Assembly (NCBI RefSeq): GCF_003989135.1
Contig: NZ_RYZZ01000033.1
Location: 1-64,000, forward strand
DNA: 64,000 nt
Direction of reading: 5' to 3'
Source of the DNA: Peribacillus cavernae
Lineage (GTDB): Bacteria; Bacillota; Bacilli; Bacillales; DSM-1321
A model generated the notes under the pieces. The model made no database searches. It was not told where the DNA came from and saw nothing but the letters and a program-made list of their open reading frames with translations. Made by a program: the position numbers and the translations under genes. Positions 51,717-60,138 of the stretch are shown here, in pieces. Every line of letters starts with the position of its first letter. The stretch's first letter is position 1.

Positions 51717-52431
51717 AAAATCCCCTATTCCCATTTACTATCAGTTACAAGAACAAATAAAGAATATGATCGAAAAAGGCGAATTAAAGCCCGGTGATAC
51801 AATCTCTTCTGAAAGACAATATGCAGAGAAATTTAAAATTAGCCGCATGACAATCAGACAGGCACTAACCAAACTGGTCGATGAAGGCTATTTATACCGT
51901 GTCAAAGGGAAAGGCACCTTTGTTGCTGAAAGAAAAATTGAACAGCCGCTTCAGGGCCTGACCAGCTTTACAGAAGATATGAAATCGAGAGGAATGAAGC
52001 CCGGGAGCAAGCCTCTCAGCTTCGAAGTTATACCGGCAAGCAGTTCGATTGCAAATCACCTTGCCATTCAGGAATATGGACCCGTTTATGAAATCAAACG
52101 AATCCGTTTAGCAGATGATGTTCCGATGGCCCTGGAAACAACCTATATTTCCGCCAACCTGATAAAGGGTTTAACCGAAGAAATCATGATCAATCAATCC
52201 TTGTACGAATACATCGAGGACCATTCACGTGTAAAAATTGATCAGGCTGAACAAATCATTGAATCTTCCATAGCAGATCAAATGGAGTCACAATATTTGA
52301 AGATAAAAAAAGGATTGCCGGTCATGCTAATCCAAAGAAAATCTTTTTCTGAAGACGGTACCCCGATTGAATTTGTTAAATCTGTGTACCGCGCCGACCG
52401 TTACAGGTTTATGATTCATATGAAACGGTGA
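51706..52431 (+). CDS. nagR: GntR/HutC-type repressor NagR (YvoA)
   Basis: 241 residues. N-terminal winged helix (IPIYYQLQEQIKNMIEKGEL; SERQYAEKFKISRMTIRQAL) and a UTRA effector domain (about 85-235) that in NagR binds glucosamine- or GlcNAc-6-phosphate. It represses nagP and nagAB through the two dre sites seen between them. GGAGAAG precedes the ATG inside the end of nagB. Closest match by memory is B. subtilis YvoA/NagR. A terminator shared with convergent yhbH follows. Confidence 0.94.
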   Translation: MINKKSPIPIYYQLQEQIKNMIEKGELKPGDTISSERQYAEKFKISRMTIRQALTKLVDEGYLYRVKGKGTFVAERKIEQPLQGLTSFTEDMKSRGMKPGSKPLSFEVIPASSSIANHLAIQEYGPVYEIKRIRLADDVPMALETTYISANLIKGLTEEIMINQSLYEYIEDHSRVKIDQAEQIIESSIADQMESQYLKIKKGLPVMLIQRKSFSEDGTPIEFVKSVYRADRYRFMIHMKR

Positions 52432-52585
52432 CGTCTTGCTCGAGGTTGAGCAATGTTTGAGTTGTATTTTACAAATCAGGAATTTACGGACAGTTATCGG
52501 TCAAAATCCCGTTAATGTGCGATAAATATAAGGGCCGGATTCCTTTGTTGGATGATTAAAACTATGCAGCTTAATGACCAAATAA

Positions 52586-52615
52586 TAAAAGCCAGCCCTG
52601 CGGCTGGCCTTTATT
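52586..52615. terminator. Terminator between nagR and yhbH
   Basis: AAAAGCCAGCC / GGCTGGCCTTTA with a five-base loop, A/T runs on both sides; serves both convergent genes. Confidence 0.88.
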
Positions 52616-53787
52616 TACGCATACTGCTTATTGTCTTCGTTCTTAAAAAAGCTCTTCATCGCATGGAATACGTCAGCTTTTTGCTTTAAAATATAATAGC
52701 GGAATTTCTCATTATTGATGTTCTTATAGGCACCCATAAGTGTAGAGTGACGGTTGTACTGATTGACTTCGCCGTACCCAAACATATTCGATACCTTCAT
52801 TAGCTGTTCCACAAGCTTGACGCAGCGGGCATTGTCGGATGTCAAATTGTCACCGTCGGAAAAATGGAATGGATAGATATTATACTTCACTGGATCGTAT
52901 TTGTAATCAATCAGCTCCAGGGCTTTCCTGTAAACCGATGAACAAATGGTTCCCCCGCTTTCCCCTTTAGAAAAAAAGTCCTCTTCCGGGACGACCTTCG
53001 CCTCTGTATGATGCGCGATAAACTCAATCTCGACTGTCTCATATTTAGTTCTCAAGAATCTGTTCATCCAGAAGAAAAAGCTGCGCGCCATGTACTTCTC
53101 CCAAATTCCCATAGATCCTGAAGTGTCCATCATCGCCAGCACCACTGCTCTAGAGTCCGGTTTGGTGACTTCACTCCATGTCTTAAACTTCAAATCCTCC
53201 TGATAGATCGGATGGAATCCAGGTGTACCGGTCAGGGCATTGCGCTTGAAAGCAGATATCATTGTTTTCTTTTTATCGATGTTGCCCATAAGTCCGGTTT
53301 TGCGGATATCATTAAATTCGATATGCTCGACCGTGTTTTCAGCTTGCTCCTTGCGCTGTAAGTTCGGCAGCTCAAGCTGGCTGAATAATGCTTCTTCAAG
53401 TTCCATCATCGAAACCTCTGCTTCATAATAATCTTCACCGGCCTGGTCACCCGCTCCTTGCCCTTTTCCCGGACCTTTCTGCTGGGAATCGGATCCGTCC
53501 CTGGCAACTACATCCCCCACCTGGCTTTCTCCGTCTCCCTGTCCGACGTGCTTATTCTTGTCGTAATTGTACCTTATCTTATATTCATCCAAAGAGCGAA
53601 TCGGAATTTTGACAACATCACGTCCATTTGACATGACAATGCTTTCTTCTGAAATTAAATCCGGCAGATTGTTTTTAATCGCTTCTTGAACCTTTTCCTG
53701 ATGACGCTGCTGGTCGTCATAGCCTTTGCGGTGGAGGGACCAATCTTCTTTCGAAATCACATACTGATGATTGTTCTCTTCTGACAT
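52615..53787 (-). CDS. yhbH: YhbH (DUF444) sporulation/stress protein
   Basis: 390 residues. Basic, Lys/Glu-rich N-terminal half with a Gly/Gln linker ([19 protein letters not shown]) and a C-terminal VWA-like domain with MIDAS motif DTSGSMG, then [14 protein letters not shown] and FHFSDGDNL. Known as a sporulation gene in B. subtilis, homologous to E. coli YeaH, which is paired with YeaG (PrkA). Here prkA lies 1.2 kb upstream on the same strand, with three tiny genes between. GGAGGGG precedes the chosen ATG. Molecular role not established. Confidence 0.94.
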   Translation of the reverse strand: MSEENNHQYVISKEDWSLHRKGYDDQQRHQEKVQEAIKNNLPDLISEESIVMSNGRDVVKIPIRSLDEYKIRYNYDKNKHVGQGDGESQVGDVVARDGSDSQQKGPGKGQGAGDQAGEDYYEAEVSMMELEEALFSQLELPNLQRKEQAENTVEHIEFNDIRKTGLMGNIDKKKTMISAFKRNALTGTPGFHPIYQEDLKFKTWSEVTKPDSRAVVLAMMDTSGSMGIWEKYMARSFFFWMNRFLRTKYETVEIEFIAHHTEAKVVPEEDFFSKGESGGTICSSVYRKALELIDYKYDPVKYNIYPFHFSDGDNLTSDNARCVKLVEQLMKVSNMFGYGEVNQYNRHSTLMGAYKNINNEKFRYYILKQKADVFHAMKSFFKNEDNKQYA

Positions 53788-54068
53788 GTTCTTCCCCTCC
53801 TTATTTTTTTGCACATTCTTTCATGATCACGCATACGATGTGGTAATGTGAAAATTCCCTTAAAAAAGGTGTTTCAATGGTTTTCGTTTTCATACTTATT
53901 TTCTATAGGTTAATCCAGGGCATTTCCCTTGGCAAAGTTACAGTTTATTAAGAAAAGTATTACTCTATCATATGCAGAGATAGAGGATAATTTACAAAAA
54001 TTTTGACAATGGGCGCTCGTCCACAAAAAATAGGACAATCCTGATTCCAGGTTCAATCATTATGAAAA
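53788..54068. other. Upstream region of yhbH, no gene seen
   Basis: About 280 AT-rich bases. I see no open frame with a ribosome site; a sporulation-type promoter for yhbH is expected here but none could be marked with confidence. Confidence 0.5.
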
Positions 54069-54096
54069 TAAAAAAAAGCCTCCAGACCTGGAGACT
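54069..54096 (-). terminator. Terminator of the 57-residue gene
   Basis: Minus strand TCTCCAG-GT-CTGGAGG followed by CTTTTTTTT, directly behind the stop codon. Confidence 0.85.
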
Positions 54097-54099
54097 TGT

Positions 54100-54273
54100 T
54101 TATTCCTGTTCAACTTCTTCATGCTGTACTGTACCGGGGTGCTTATCCGATTCTTTTAATTCTTTATTTGTTCTTAAATGTTCCATTTGCTTACCGAGGT
54201 CCTTCATCTCTTCCAAATCCTTCGCCATAGAGCTGTTTTCTGGTACATGTTCCTTTTTGAGTTCTTTATCCAT
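54100..54273 (-). CDS. Small hydrophilic protein, 57 residues
   Basis: Starts MDKELKKEHVPENSSMAKDL and ends VQHEEVEQE. Highly charged, no hydrophobic core, probably helical or disordered. AGAGGTG precedes the ATG by nine bases and a terminator follows, so it is a genuine gene although very short. Composition resembles small acid- or stress-related Bacillus proteins but I cannot name a family. It lies between yhbH and prkA on the same strand. Confidence 0.75.
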   Translation of the reverse strand: MDKELKKEHVPENSSMAKDLEEMKDLGKQMEHLRTNKELKESDKHPGTVQHEEVEQE

Positions 54274-54421
54274 TATAAATCACCTCTACCAATCTTTACC
54301 CCAAACTAGAAGTCAATAAACAAGGTAAGACCAAGATTCAATTCGTTTTACATAACTCCTGTTGACCGGGGTATAGATAAAACAAGCCATTTTTTCAAAG
54401 GAAAAAAGGAGGAATACAGGA

Positions 54422-54631
54422 ATGGATAGTACAACGATTTATGTAAAGGAAGCTATTTCAAGCGGAGCGATCCAGACGCTAGAGTCACTACTGCTGCAAA
54501 GTGAAGGAATTGAACGGGCAATTGTGGATACTGATGACGGGGAAGTGAAAGTGGAATTCGACCGAAATAAAATTTCCCATGATCAAATCATTTTAAAGCT
54601 TGAAGAACATGGATTGAATGTCACCAAATAG
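54422..54631 (+). CDS. HMA-like domain protein without metal cysteines
   Basis: 69 residues that fold like a heavy-metal-associated domain: strand TTIYVKEA, helix GAIQTLESLLLQSEGI, ERAIVDTDDGEVKVEFDRNK, helix SHDQIILKLEEHG. The loop where MxCxxC should stand reads EAISSGAIQT and has no Cys. It therefore cannot bind copper in the usual way and may be a regulatory or protein-binding relic. AAAGGAGG precedes the ATG and a terminator follows. It is transcribed opposite to its neighbours prkA and yhbH. Confidence 0.8.
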   Translation: MDSTTIYVKEAISSGAIQTLESLLLQSEGIERAIVDTDDGEVKVEFDRNKISHDQIILKLEEHGLNVTK

Positions 54632-54649
54632 CGGAGGCCTTCGTTTTTT

Positions 54650-54680
54650 TAAAACCCTGTCAGTAGACAGGGTTTTTAGC
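54650..54680. terminator. Bidirectional terminator between two small genes
   Basis: AAAACCCTGTC / GACAGGGTTTT with a four-base loop. It includes the stop codon of the convergent 52-residue gene. Confidence 0.9.
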
Positions 54681-54834
54681 TTGGCTCAACCTCGTCCAAC
54701 GACAAAGTAGTCACATTTGTATATTCATCCTTTTCAATTTCCTCTTCTGTAGCACTTTCGTTTAGCTCATCTTTATAATCAAAACCGGGAGCTACCGTAC
54801 TTTCTGTCTCCTGTTCCGGATTCTTCTTTTCCAA
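54676..54834 (-). CDS. Small acidic protein, 52 residues
   Basis: TTG start behind GAGGAGG (nine-base spacing). Sequence begins LEKKNPEQETESTVAPGFDY and ends SLDEVEPS: about one-third acidic, no hydrophobic stretch, likely disordered. The stop codon lies in the terminator hairpin. The frame, ribosome site and spacing support a real gene; no family is recognised. Between prkA and yhbH on the same strand. Confidence 0.7.
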   Translation of the reverse strand: MEKKNPEQETESTVAPGFDYKDELNESATEEEIEKDEYTNVTTLSLDEVEPS

Positions 54835-54911
54835 GTAAACCGCCTCCTCACTTACCTTCCCCAGAGATGGAGGATGTATTCAAGCAGATGATGCAAGAAT
54901 TCTTTTAATAA

Positions 54912-54950
54912 AACTAAAAAACTGTTGGTCTTATCCCAACAGCTTTTTTT
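54912..54950 (-). terminator. Terminator of prkA
   Basis: Minus strand AGCTGTTGGG / CCAACAGTTTTTT with a seven-base loop, eight bases behind the prkA stop. Confidence 0.9.
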
Positions 54951-54957
54951 CAGCTTA

Positions 54958-56856
54958 TTACCGATTCAACAAACTTCCTACATACCGCAGCAGTTCATTC
55001 GCAGAGGTAGAATTGTATCCATGCTCTTCAACCAGCCTTGCAACAACTTCATTTACCTTCTTAAGCTGTCTTTCATCTGGAGTTTTTGTGGATGTCGTAA
55101 TTTTCACAACATCTTTTAAATCGGCGAACAATTTCTTTTGAATCGCTTCGCGCAGACGGTCGTGTGAATTGTAGTCAAAACGTTTTCCTTTTCTTGCATA
55201 GGCAGAAATACGGATCAAAATTTCTTCACGGAATGCTTTTTTCGCATTTTCGGAAATACCAATCTGCTCCTCGATGGAACGCATCAGCTTTTCATCCGGT
55301 GAGATTTCCTCCCCTGTCAACGGATCGCGGAGTTTTGACTTGTTGCAGTAAGCTTCCACATTATCAAGGTAATTGTCCATAAGCGTTTTGGCCGATTCTT
55401 CATACGAGTATACAAAGGCTTTTTGCACTTCATTTTTCGCAATTGCATCATATTCCTTACGTGCCAGCGAAATAAAATTCAAATAGCGTTCCCGAAGCTC
55501 ATTCGTAATCGAAGGGTGCTGGTCTAGGCCCTCCTTCAATGAGCGCAGAACATCGAGTGCATTGATGGATGGATTATCTTCTTTACGGATGATTGTCGAC
55601 GAAATCCGGTTAATCACATAACGCGGATCGATGCCGCTCATTCCCTCGTCCTGATGTTCTTTTTGCAGTTCGGTAATATCCGCAGAACTATAACCTTCCA
55701 CGTTTTCCCCATCATACAGGCGCATTTTTTTCACAAGATCGATATCACCCTTTTTCGGATCCTTCATTCTCGTCAGGATGGTGAACATCGCCGCCACCTT
55801 TAATGTATGCGGGGCAATATGCACATTTGCAACATCACTCTCGCGGATCATTTTTTCATAAATTTTTTCTTCTTCCCTTACTTTCAGGTTATACGGAATC
55901 GGCATCACGATAATCCTTGAATGAAGCGCCTCGTTTTTCTTATTGGCAATGAACGATTTGTATTCCGTTTCATTCGTGTGAGCGACGATGAGCTCATCCG
56001 CGGAAATTAACGCAAACCTTCCCGCTTTGAAATTCCCTTCCTGTGTAAGCGAGAGCAAATGCCATAAAAATTTCTCGTCACATTTGAGCATTTCCTGGAA
56101 TTCCATCATGCCGCGGTTGGCCTTGTTGAGTTCACCATCAAAGCGGTAGGCGCGCGGGTCTGATTCAGAACCATATTGAGCAATCGTCGAAAAGTCAATG
56201 CTTCCCGTTAAATCAGCAATATCCTGTGATTTCGGATCGGATGGGCTGAATGTTCCAATCCCGACACGTTTATCCTCCGACAAGAATACCCTTTCAACTA
56301 TCACGTCTTCGATCCTGCCGCCGTATTCTTTTTCCAGTCTCATGACATTGAGCGGTGATAGGTTGCCTTCGATTCTGATTCCATATTCCTCGTGAAAGTC
56401 CTGTCGTAAGTAAAGCGGAATGAGGTGGAGCGGATCCTCGTGCATCGGACAGCCCTTTATGGCATAAATCGCTCCTTGATTATTCTGTGAGTAGGATTCC
56501 AATCCCCGCTTTAGCATTGCCACTAGCGTAGACTTTCCTCCTGAAACAGGTCCCATTAAAAGCAGGATTCTTTTTCTGACATCGAGCCTTTTGGCGGCAG
56601 GGTGAAAGTATTCTTCCACCAGCCTCTCAAGCGATTCCTCAAGGCCAAAGAGCTGGCCGCTGAAGAAATTGTAATTGCGGGTTCCATTGACTTCTTCTGT
56701 TCCGGCGTCTTTGATCATGTTATAAACGCGTGAATGTGCAGATTGAGCAACCAATGGCTGTTCTCTTATAATTTCTAAATATTCTGCAAAGGTGCCTTCC
56801 CATTTCAGCTTCTGTTCATCTTCTCTGTACTTCTCAATCCTCTTCAATATATCCAT
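54958..56856 (-). CDS. prkA: PrkA AAA+/serine kinase family protein
   Basis: 632 residues, standard length. An AAA+ core with Walker A GPVSGGKST (102-110), GRFALISADELIVAHTNETE as sensor region, and a C-terminal PrkA domain. Reported as a serine kinase in B. subtilis and E. coli (YeaG), with more recent evidence for ATP-dependent protease activity; which applies here cannot be read from sequence. It acts with YhbH and SpoVR homologues in sporulation and stress. GGGGGAGG precedes the ATG. Alone in its transcript, with a terminator behind. Confidence 0.95.
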   Translation of the reverse strand: MDILKRIEKYREDEQKLKWEGTFAEYLEIIREQPLVAQSAHSRVYNMIKDAGTEEVNGTRNYNFFSGQLFGLEESLERLVEEYFHPAAKRLDVRKRILLLMGPVSGGKSTLVAMLKRGLESYSQNNQGAIYAIKGCPMHEDPLHLIPLYLRQDFHEEYGIRIEGNLSPLNVMRLEKEYGGRIEDVIVERVFLSEDKRVGIGTFSPSDPKSQDIADLTGSIDFSTIAQYGSESDPRAYRFDGELNKANRGMMEFQEMLKCDEKFLWHLLSLTQEGNFKAGRFALISADELIVAHTNETEYKSFIANKKNEALHSRIIVMPIPYNLKVREEEKIYEKMIRESDVANVHIAPHTLKVAAMFTILTRMKDPKKGDIDLVKKMRLYDGENVEGYSSADITELQKEHQDEGMSGIDPRYVINRISSTIIRKEDNPSINALDVLRSLKEGLDQHPSITNELRERYLNFISLARKEYDAIAKNEVQKAFVYSYEESAKTLMDNYLDNVEAYCNKSKLRDPLTGEEISPDEKLMRSIEEQIGISENAKKAFREEILIRISAYARKGKRFDYNSHDRLREAIQKKLFADLKDVVKITTSTKTPDERQLKKVNEVVARLVEEHGYNSTSANELLRYVGSLLNR

Positions 56857-56970
56857 TTAAGGAACCTCCCCCTGTAGCTTTCAGAGTTGTTACTATATCT
56901 ATGCTTCAATTTGCCTGAACATGTTAGATAATGAAAAGGGAAATTTGTGGACAAAAAACATTCGTTTTCA

Positions 56971-56999
56971 TTCACAGACATACTAAGTTGGGGTATAAT
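56971..56999 (+). promoter_or_regulatory. Sigma-A promoter of the 29-residue membrane peptide
   Basis: TTCACA, 17 bases, TATAAT, giving a leader of about 75 bases. The -10 is preceded by GGG, so sigma-B recognition (GGGTAT) is also conceivable. Confidence 0.65.
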
Positions 57000-57080
57000 A
57001 CTTTTAATAGTAGAATTAGGGTAAATAGAGGAAAGTCGATGTTTGCCACGACCTGTGCAAGCAAAAAGGAGGGCTACATA

Positions 57081-57170
57081 ATGGGTACAGTCATAATTAT
57101 TGCTGTTGCTATTACATTTTTAACTGCCATTTTCACTGGCGGGTACAATGATAAACCAAGTGTTAAGTAA
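57081..57170 (+). CDS. Single-span membrane peptide, 29 residues
   Basis: MGTVIIIAVAITFLTAIFTG plus nine hydrophilic residues (GYNDKPSVK). One membrane helix, N-terminus out or in not predictable. AAAAGGAGGG lies before the ATG, a promoter is present, and a perfect hairpin follows the stop, so the transcript is a complete small unit. Such peptides often modulate membrane proteins or are sporulation-specific; no match is recognised. Confidence 0.72.
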   Translation: MGTVIIIAVAITFLTAIFTGGYNDKPSVK

Positions 57171-57211
57171 CAAGTAAGAAAGCTGCCAGTGTGGCAGCTT
57201 TCTTACTTGTT
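57169..57211. terminator. Perfect 20-bp inverted repeat behind the small peptide gene
   Basis: Arms of AACAAGTAAGAAAGCTGCCA and its exact complement around the loop GTG. The inner stem acts as a terminator; it ends in TTTCTTACTTG rather than a pure T run. Confidence 0.85.
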
Positions 57212-57386
57212 GTCGCTTATTAAAACCCTAACAGCCTCTCCTCATAGGATCGAACAGAGCATCCGTTCGATTACTTCGTTCATCATTCTTCACCTCTTCA
57301 TGTATTCTTCCCTCTCTCCATTTGGGACAAAGCAAAAAGCAGGCGGACAGACAGAAAAAGCAACAGAGAATTCCCTGCTGCCTTCG

Positions 57387-57875
57387 CTATAGATTTCCTT
57401 TTATCTCTAAGTCACGGAAATTCTGCTGTCTAAGTGCTTCATACACAAGGATGGCTGCTGTATTGGACAAGTTTAGCGAACGGACATTGCCGGTCATAGG
57501 GATACGCAGGCAGCGATCCATCTGTTCATGGATTAAATCTTTCGGGAGGCCGGTTGTCTCACGGCCGAACAAGAAGTAATATTCCTTATCCCTGTCACTG
57601 TAATCAAAAGTCGTATGCGGCTTTTCGCCAAATTTAGATAGGTAGAAGAATTCCCCGCCTTGATTCTTTTCAAAGAATTCCTCCAACGAATCGTAATAGG
57701 TGATATTTACGTATCCCCAATAATCCAGTCCTGCCCGTTTCAGCATTTTATCATCCGTTGAAAAACCCAGCGGACGGATCAAATGCAGTACCGTATCAGT
57801 CGCCGCACATGTACGGGCGATGTTCCCTGTGTTGGAAGGGATTTCAGGCTGATATAAAACCACATGTATTGCCAC
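57387..57875 (-). CDS. trmL: tRNA (cytidine/uridine-34-2'-O)-methyltransferase TrmL
   Basis: 162 residues of the SPOUT superfamily (trefoil knot). Motifs: YQPEIPSNTGNIARTCAATD (motif 1), YFLFGRETTGLPKDLI (motif 2) and RIPMTGNVRSLNLSNTAAIL (motif 3). It methylates the wobble ribose of tRNA-Leu isoacceptors. Known in B. subtilis as cspR. GTG at 57875 is chosen because GAGGTG lies six bases before it; an overlapping GTG nine bases upstream is inside that ribosome site. Same strand as yhbB and queG, as in B. subtilis. Confidence 0.94.
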   Translation of the reverse strand: MAIHVVLYQPEIPSNTGNIARTCAATDTVLHLIRPLGFSTDDKMLKRAGLDYWGYVNITYYDSLEEFFEKNQGGEFFYLSKFGEKPHTTFDYSDRDKEYYFLFGRETTGLPKDLIHEQMDRCLRIPMTGNVRSLNLSNTAAILVYEALRQQNFRDLEIKGNL

Positions 57876-57940
57876 TATTTTCACCTCGGATATAAACTCT
57901 ACATGCTATTATATCATTAATAGCCTTAGCATAAAAAACC

Positions 57941-58804
57941 TTAGTTTCCATCGAGAATAGTATAGTATTTGTATCGGATATTCGGTGTATAGGCCGTTGA
58001 ATCCTCATATGCCCAATAGCGCCGCCGGCTGTTTGTCGTATGGGCATTGACGAGCGGCATTCCATTCTGGTCCTTCCCAGTCACAATGGTATTATGATCA
58101 AAACGGCCGTCCCCTTGAAAATCGTAGCAAATGATATCCCCGAGCTGCAGCTCCTGCGGTGATCTGACTTGTTTTGTTCGTATTCCCTGTCCTTTTGTCA
58201 GTATCAGCATCAAAGAATTAGCGGTCGTCCAGCTGTAACTCCAGCTATTCTTTCCTATCCACCAGCCCTTCGACTTATTAGGGGCTCCCCACATCGGGAT
58301 TCCTCCTGCATGCAAACATTGCGAGATAAAATTGGTACAATCATCTTGAAACTTCTTGTATGCCGGATTAAACTCATTCCACCATCTTTCCGCGTATTGA
58401 ACGGCCTTCAAATGGTTATACGTATAGGACGCCCTTTCACCTGGAACCGTGAGATCAAGTTCACATTCAGGAGTAAGTGTTTCTGTTTTTTGTCTCTTTT
58501 CGATATCTTCCACTAACGTTCCATTAACGAACCGGCCTGTGCGATACTCAATACCTTCTTCATCATAAAAAAGTTCATTCTGCCTCAAAAAAAAGTGAAA
58601 ATGAACCATATAATCAAGCGATGTTTCCTGATTATGTTTCTGCTCCGAGATCACATGCGCAGCCGCTTTTACCTGGACAATTTCTGCCTCTCTTTGCCTT
58701 AATGATTGCAGCTTCCTTGCAAGCTTTTCATCCGAAATGTGGCCGTCATCAGAGACGAATTGATCAACTCTTTCCTTTAATAAGGTCTCTAGCTGTTGTT
58801 TCAA
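57941..58804 (-). CDS. yhbB: Amidase_6-domain protein YhbB
   Basis: 287 residues. N-terminal helical region (1-110) without signal peptide and a C-terminal amidase_6 (papain-like) domain: AVQYAERWWNEFNPAYKKFQ, DDCTNFISQCLHAGG with the catalytic Cys, WSYSWTTANSL, LGDIICYDFQGDGRFDHNTI with the catalytic His, and NAHTTNSRRRYW. Such domains in Bacillus are found in spore or wall enzymes; the lack of a signal peptide suggests action inside the mother cell or forespore, or no wall role. Neighbours are trmL and queG. Confidence 0.9.
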   Translation of the reverse strand: MKQQLETLLKERVDQFVSDDGHISDEKLARKLQSLRQREAEIVQVKAAAHVISEQKHNQETSLDYMVHFHFFLRQNELFYDEEGIEYRTGRFVNGTLVEDIEKRQKTETLTPECELDLTVPGERASYTYNHLKAVQYAERWWNEFNPAYKKFQDDCTNFISQCLHAGGIPMWGAPNKSKGWWIGKNSWSYSWTTANSLMLILTKGQGIRTKQVRSPQELQLGDIICYDFQGDGRFDHNTIVTGKDQNGMPLVNAHTTNSRRRYWAYEDSTAYTPNIRYKYYTILDGN

Positions 58805-58865
58805 GGTTAGCCCTCCCCATTTAATTCCTTCTTTATATCTATGAAAGAAGGGCCCGTATCAAAAC

Positions 58866-58890
58866 AAAAACCCGGCATAAGCCGGGTAAT
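58866..58890 (-). terminator. Terminator of queG
   Basis: Minus strand ACCCGGC / GCCGGGT with a four-base loop followed by TTTTGTTTTG. Confidence 0.87.
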
Positions 58891-60032
58891 CATTGTGACG
58901 CTTCTTGTAGCTGCAAGCCTTTTCTAATTTCATTTATTACTTCCTGGTCATTTTCCGCTTCCAGAGCTAGATGCAATTCTGCTGCTGCTTCCTGCCCGCC
59001 GATTTTGCCGATGGCCCAAGCCGCAGTTCCCCTGATTACAGGCCTTGTATCTTCCTTCATGACTTTAATGAGATCAGGCAAGGCTGTTTCATCTTTATAA
59101 TGGGCCAGTGCAAGGATGGCATTGCGTTGGATCGGCTTCTTCCCTCTCCACGATCCGGACACATGGCCGAACTTTTCTTTAAACTCTCGATTGCCGATTG
59201 AGAGAAGGGGTTTTAGCAATGGCTTGGCGATCTCAGGATCTGGTTCTGTTTCCGGGTGAAAATGAAAATCCTTTCTCTTATTTTCTGGACATACAGTCTG
59301 GCACGTATCACAGCCGTAAAGCCGGTTTCCTATCTTCGTACGAAATTCATCGGGTAAAAAACCTTTTGTCTGCGTCAGAAATGCGATACAGCGCTGGGCA
59401 TTCAGCTGGCCGCCCGCAACCAAGGCCCCTGTCGGACATACATCAATACATTTATTACATGCACCGCAACGATCCTCCATCGGTGTATCCGGTTCGAACG
59501 GAAGACTAGTGATCATTTCTCCCAGGTATACATAGGATCCGAATTCCGGTGTAATAATCGAGCAATTTTTCCCGCTCCAGCCAATCCCGGCCCGCTCCGC
59601 GACAGCACGGTCTGCGAGCTCCCCTGTATCGACCATCGACTTGGTCACCACTTCCGGAACTTTGCTGTTAATGAATTCTTCAAGCTGCTTTAATCTATCG
59701 CGAAGGATGACGTGATAATCCGTCCCCCACGACGCGCGCGCAAAAATTCCGCGCCGCTCGCCCCTTTTGCTTTGCGGGGCATCCTTCATCTTAGAAGGGT
59801 ATGCAATCGCTATCGATATGATTGAACGCGGCTCCGGAAATATCTGCTCGGGGTGAACCCTTTTATTAATATCAGGCTCTTCAAATCCTGATTGGAAACC
59901 AAGCTCAGCCTGGCGAATCAGCCTGTTCTTCATTTCGCTGAACGTATCCGCAGTTGTAAAACCGATTTTATCAATGCCGATTTCCTTGCTATATATAATG
60001 ATTTCTTCTTTCAATTTTTGATAATCCATCAT
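58890..60032 (-). CDS. queG: Epoxyqueuosine reductase QueG
   Basis: 380 residues. Cobalamin-dependent last step of queuosine synthesis on tRNA. Two [4Fe-4S] sites: CGACNKCIDVCPTGAL and CDTCQTVCPENKRKDF; the cobalamin-binding domain includes VDTGELADRAVAERAGIGW and GKNCSIITPEFGSYVYLGE. A C-terminal HEAT-like repeat (TRPVIRGTAAWAIGKIGGQE) is present, as in Bacillus QueG (YhbA). AAGGAGG precedes tandem ATG codons. Upstream of yhbB and trmL in the same direction, so tRNA-modification genes cluster here. Confidence 0.96.
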   Translation of the reverse strand: MMDYQKLKEEIIIYSKEIGIDKIGFTTADTFSEMKNRLIRQAELGFQSGFEEPDINKRVHPEQIFPEPRSIISIAIAYPSKMKDAPQSKRGERRGIFARASWGTDYHVILRDRLKQLEEFINSKVPEVVTKSMVDTGELADRAVAERAGIGWSGKNCSIITPEFGSYVYLGEMITSLPFEPDTPMEDRCGACNKCIDVCPTGALVAGGQLNAQRCIAFLTQTKGFLPDEFRTKIGNRLYGCDTCQTVCPENKRKDFHFHPETEPDPEIAKPLLKPLLSIGNREFKEKFGHVSGSWRGKKPIQRNAILALAHYKDETALPDLIKVMKEDTRPVIRGTAAWAIGKIGGQEAAAELHLALEAENDQEVINEIRKGLQLQEASQ

Positions 60033-60138
60033 GTCAACCTCCTTCCCCCTTTAAAATCAGAGAAGTTTCGCTTATAGTTGTTATAAACCATTGTTATCTA
60101 TGATAAACGATTTTTACTCATTTTTGGAGGTGAAACCA

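Noticed and set aside
52432-52585. Possible fifth phased array between nagR and yhbH
   Set aside because: A few similar words (CGGTCAAAAT, CGTTAATGTGCG) occur but no constant core or spacing could be shown.
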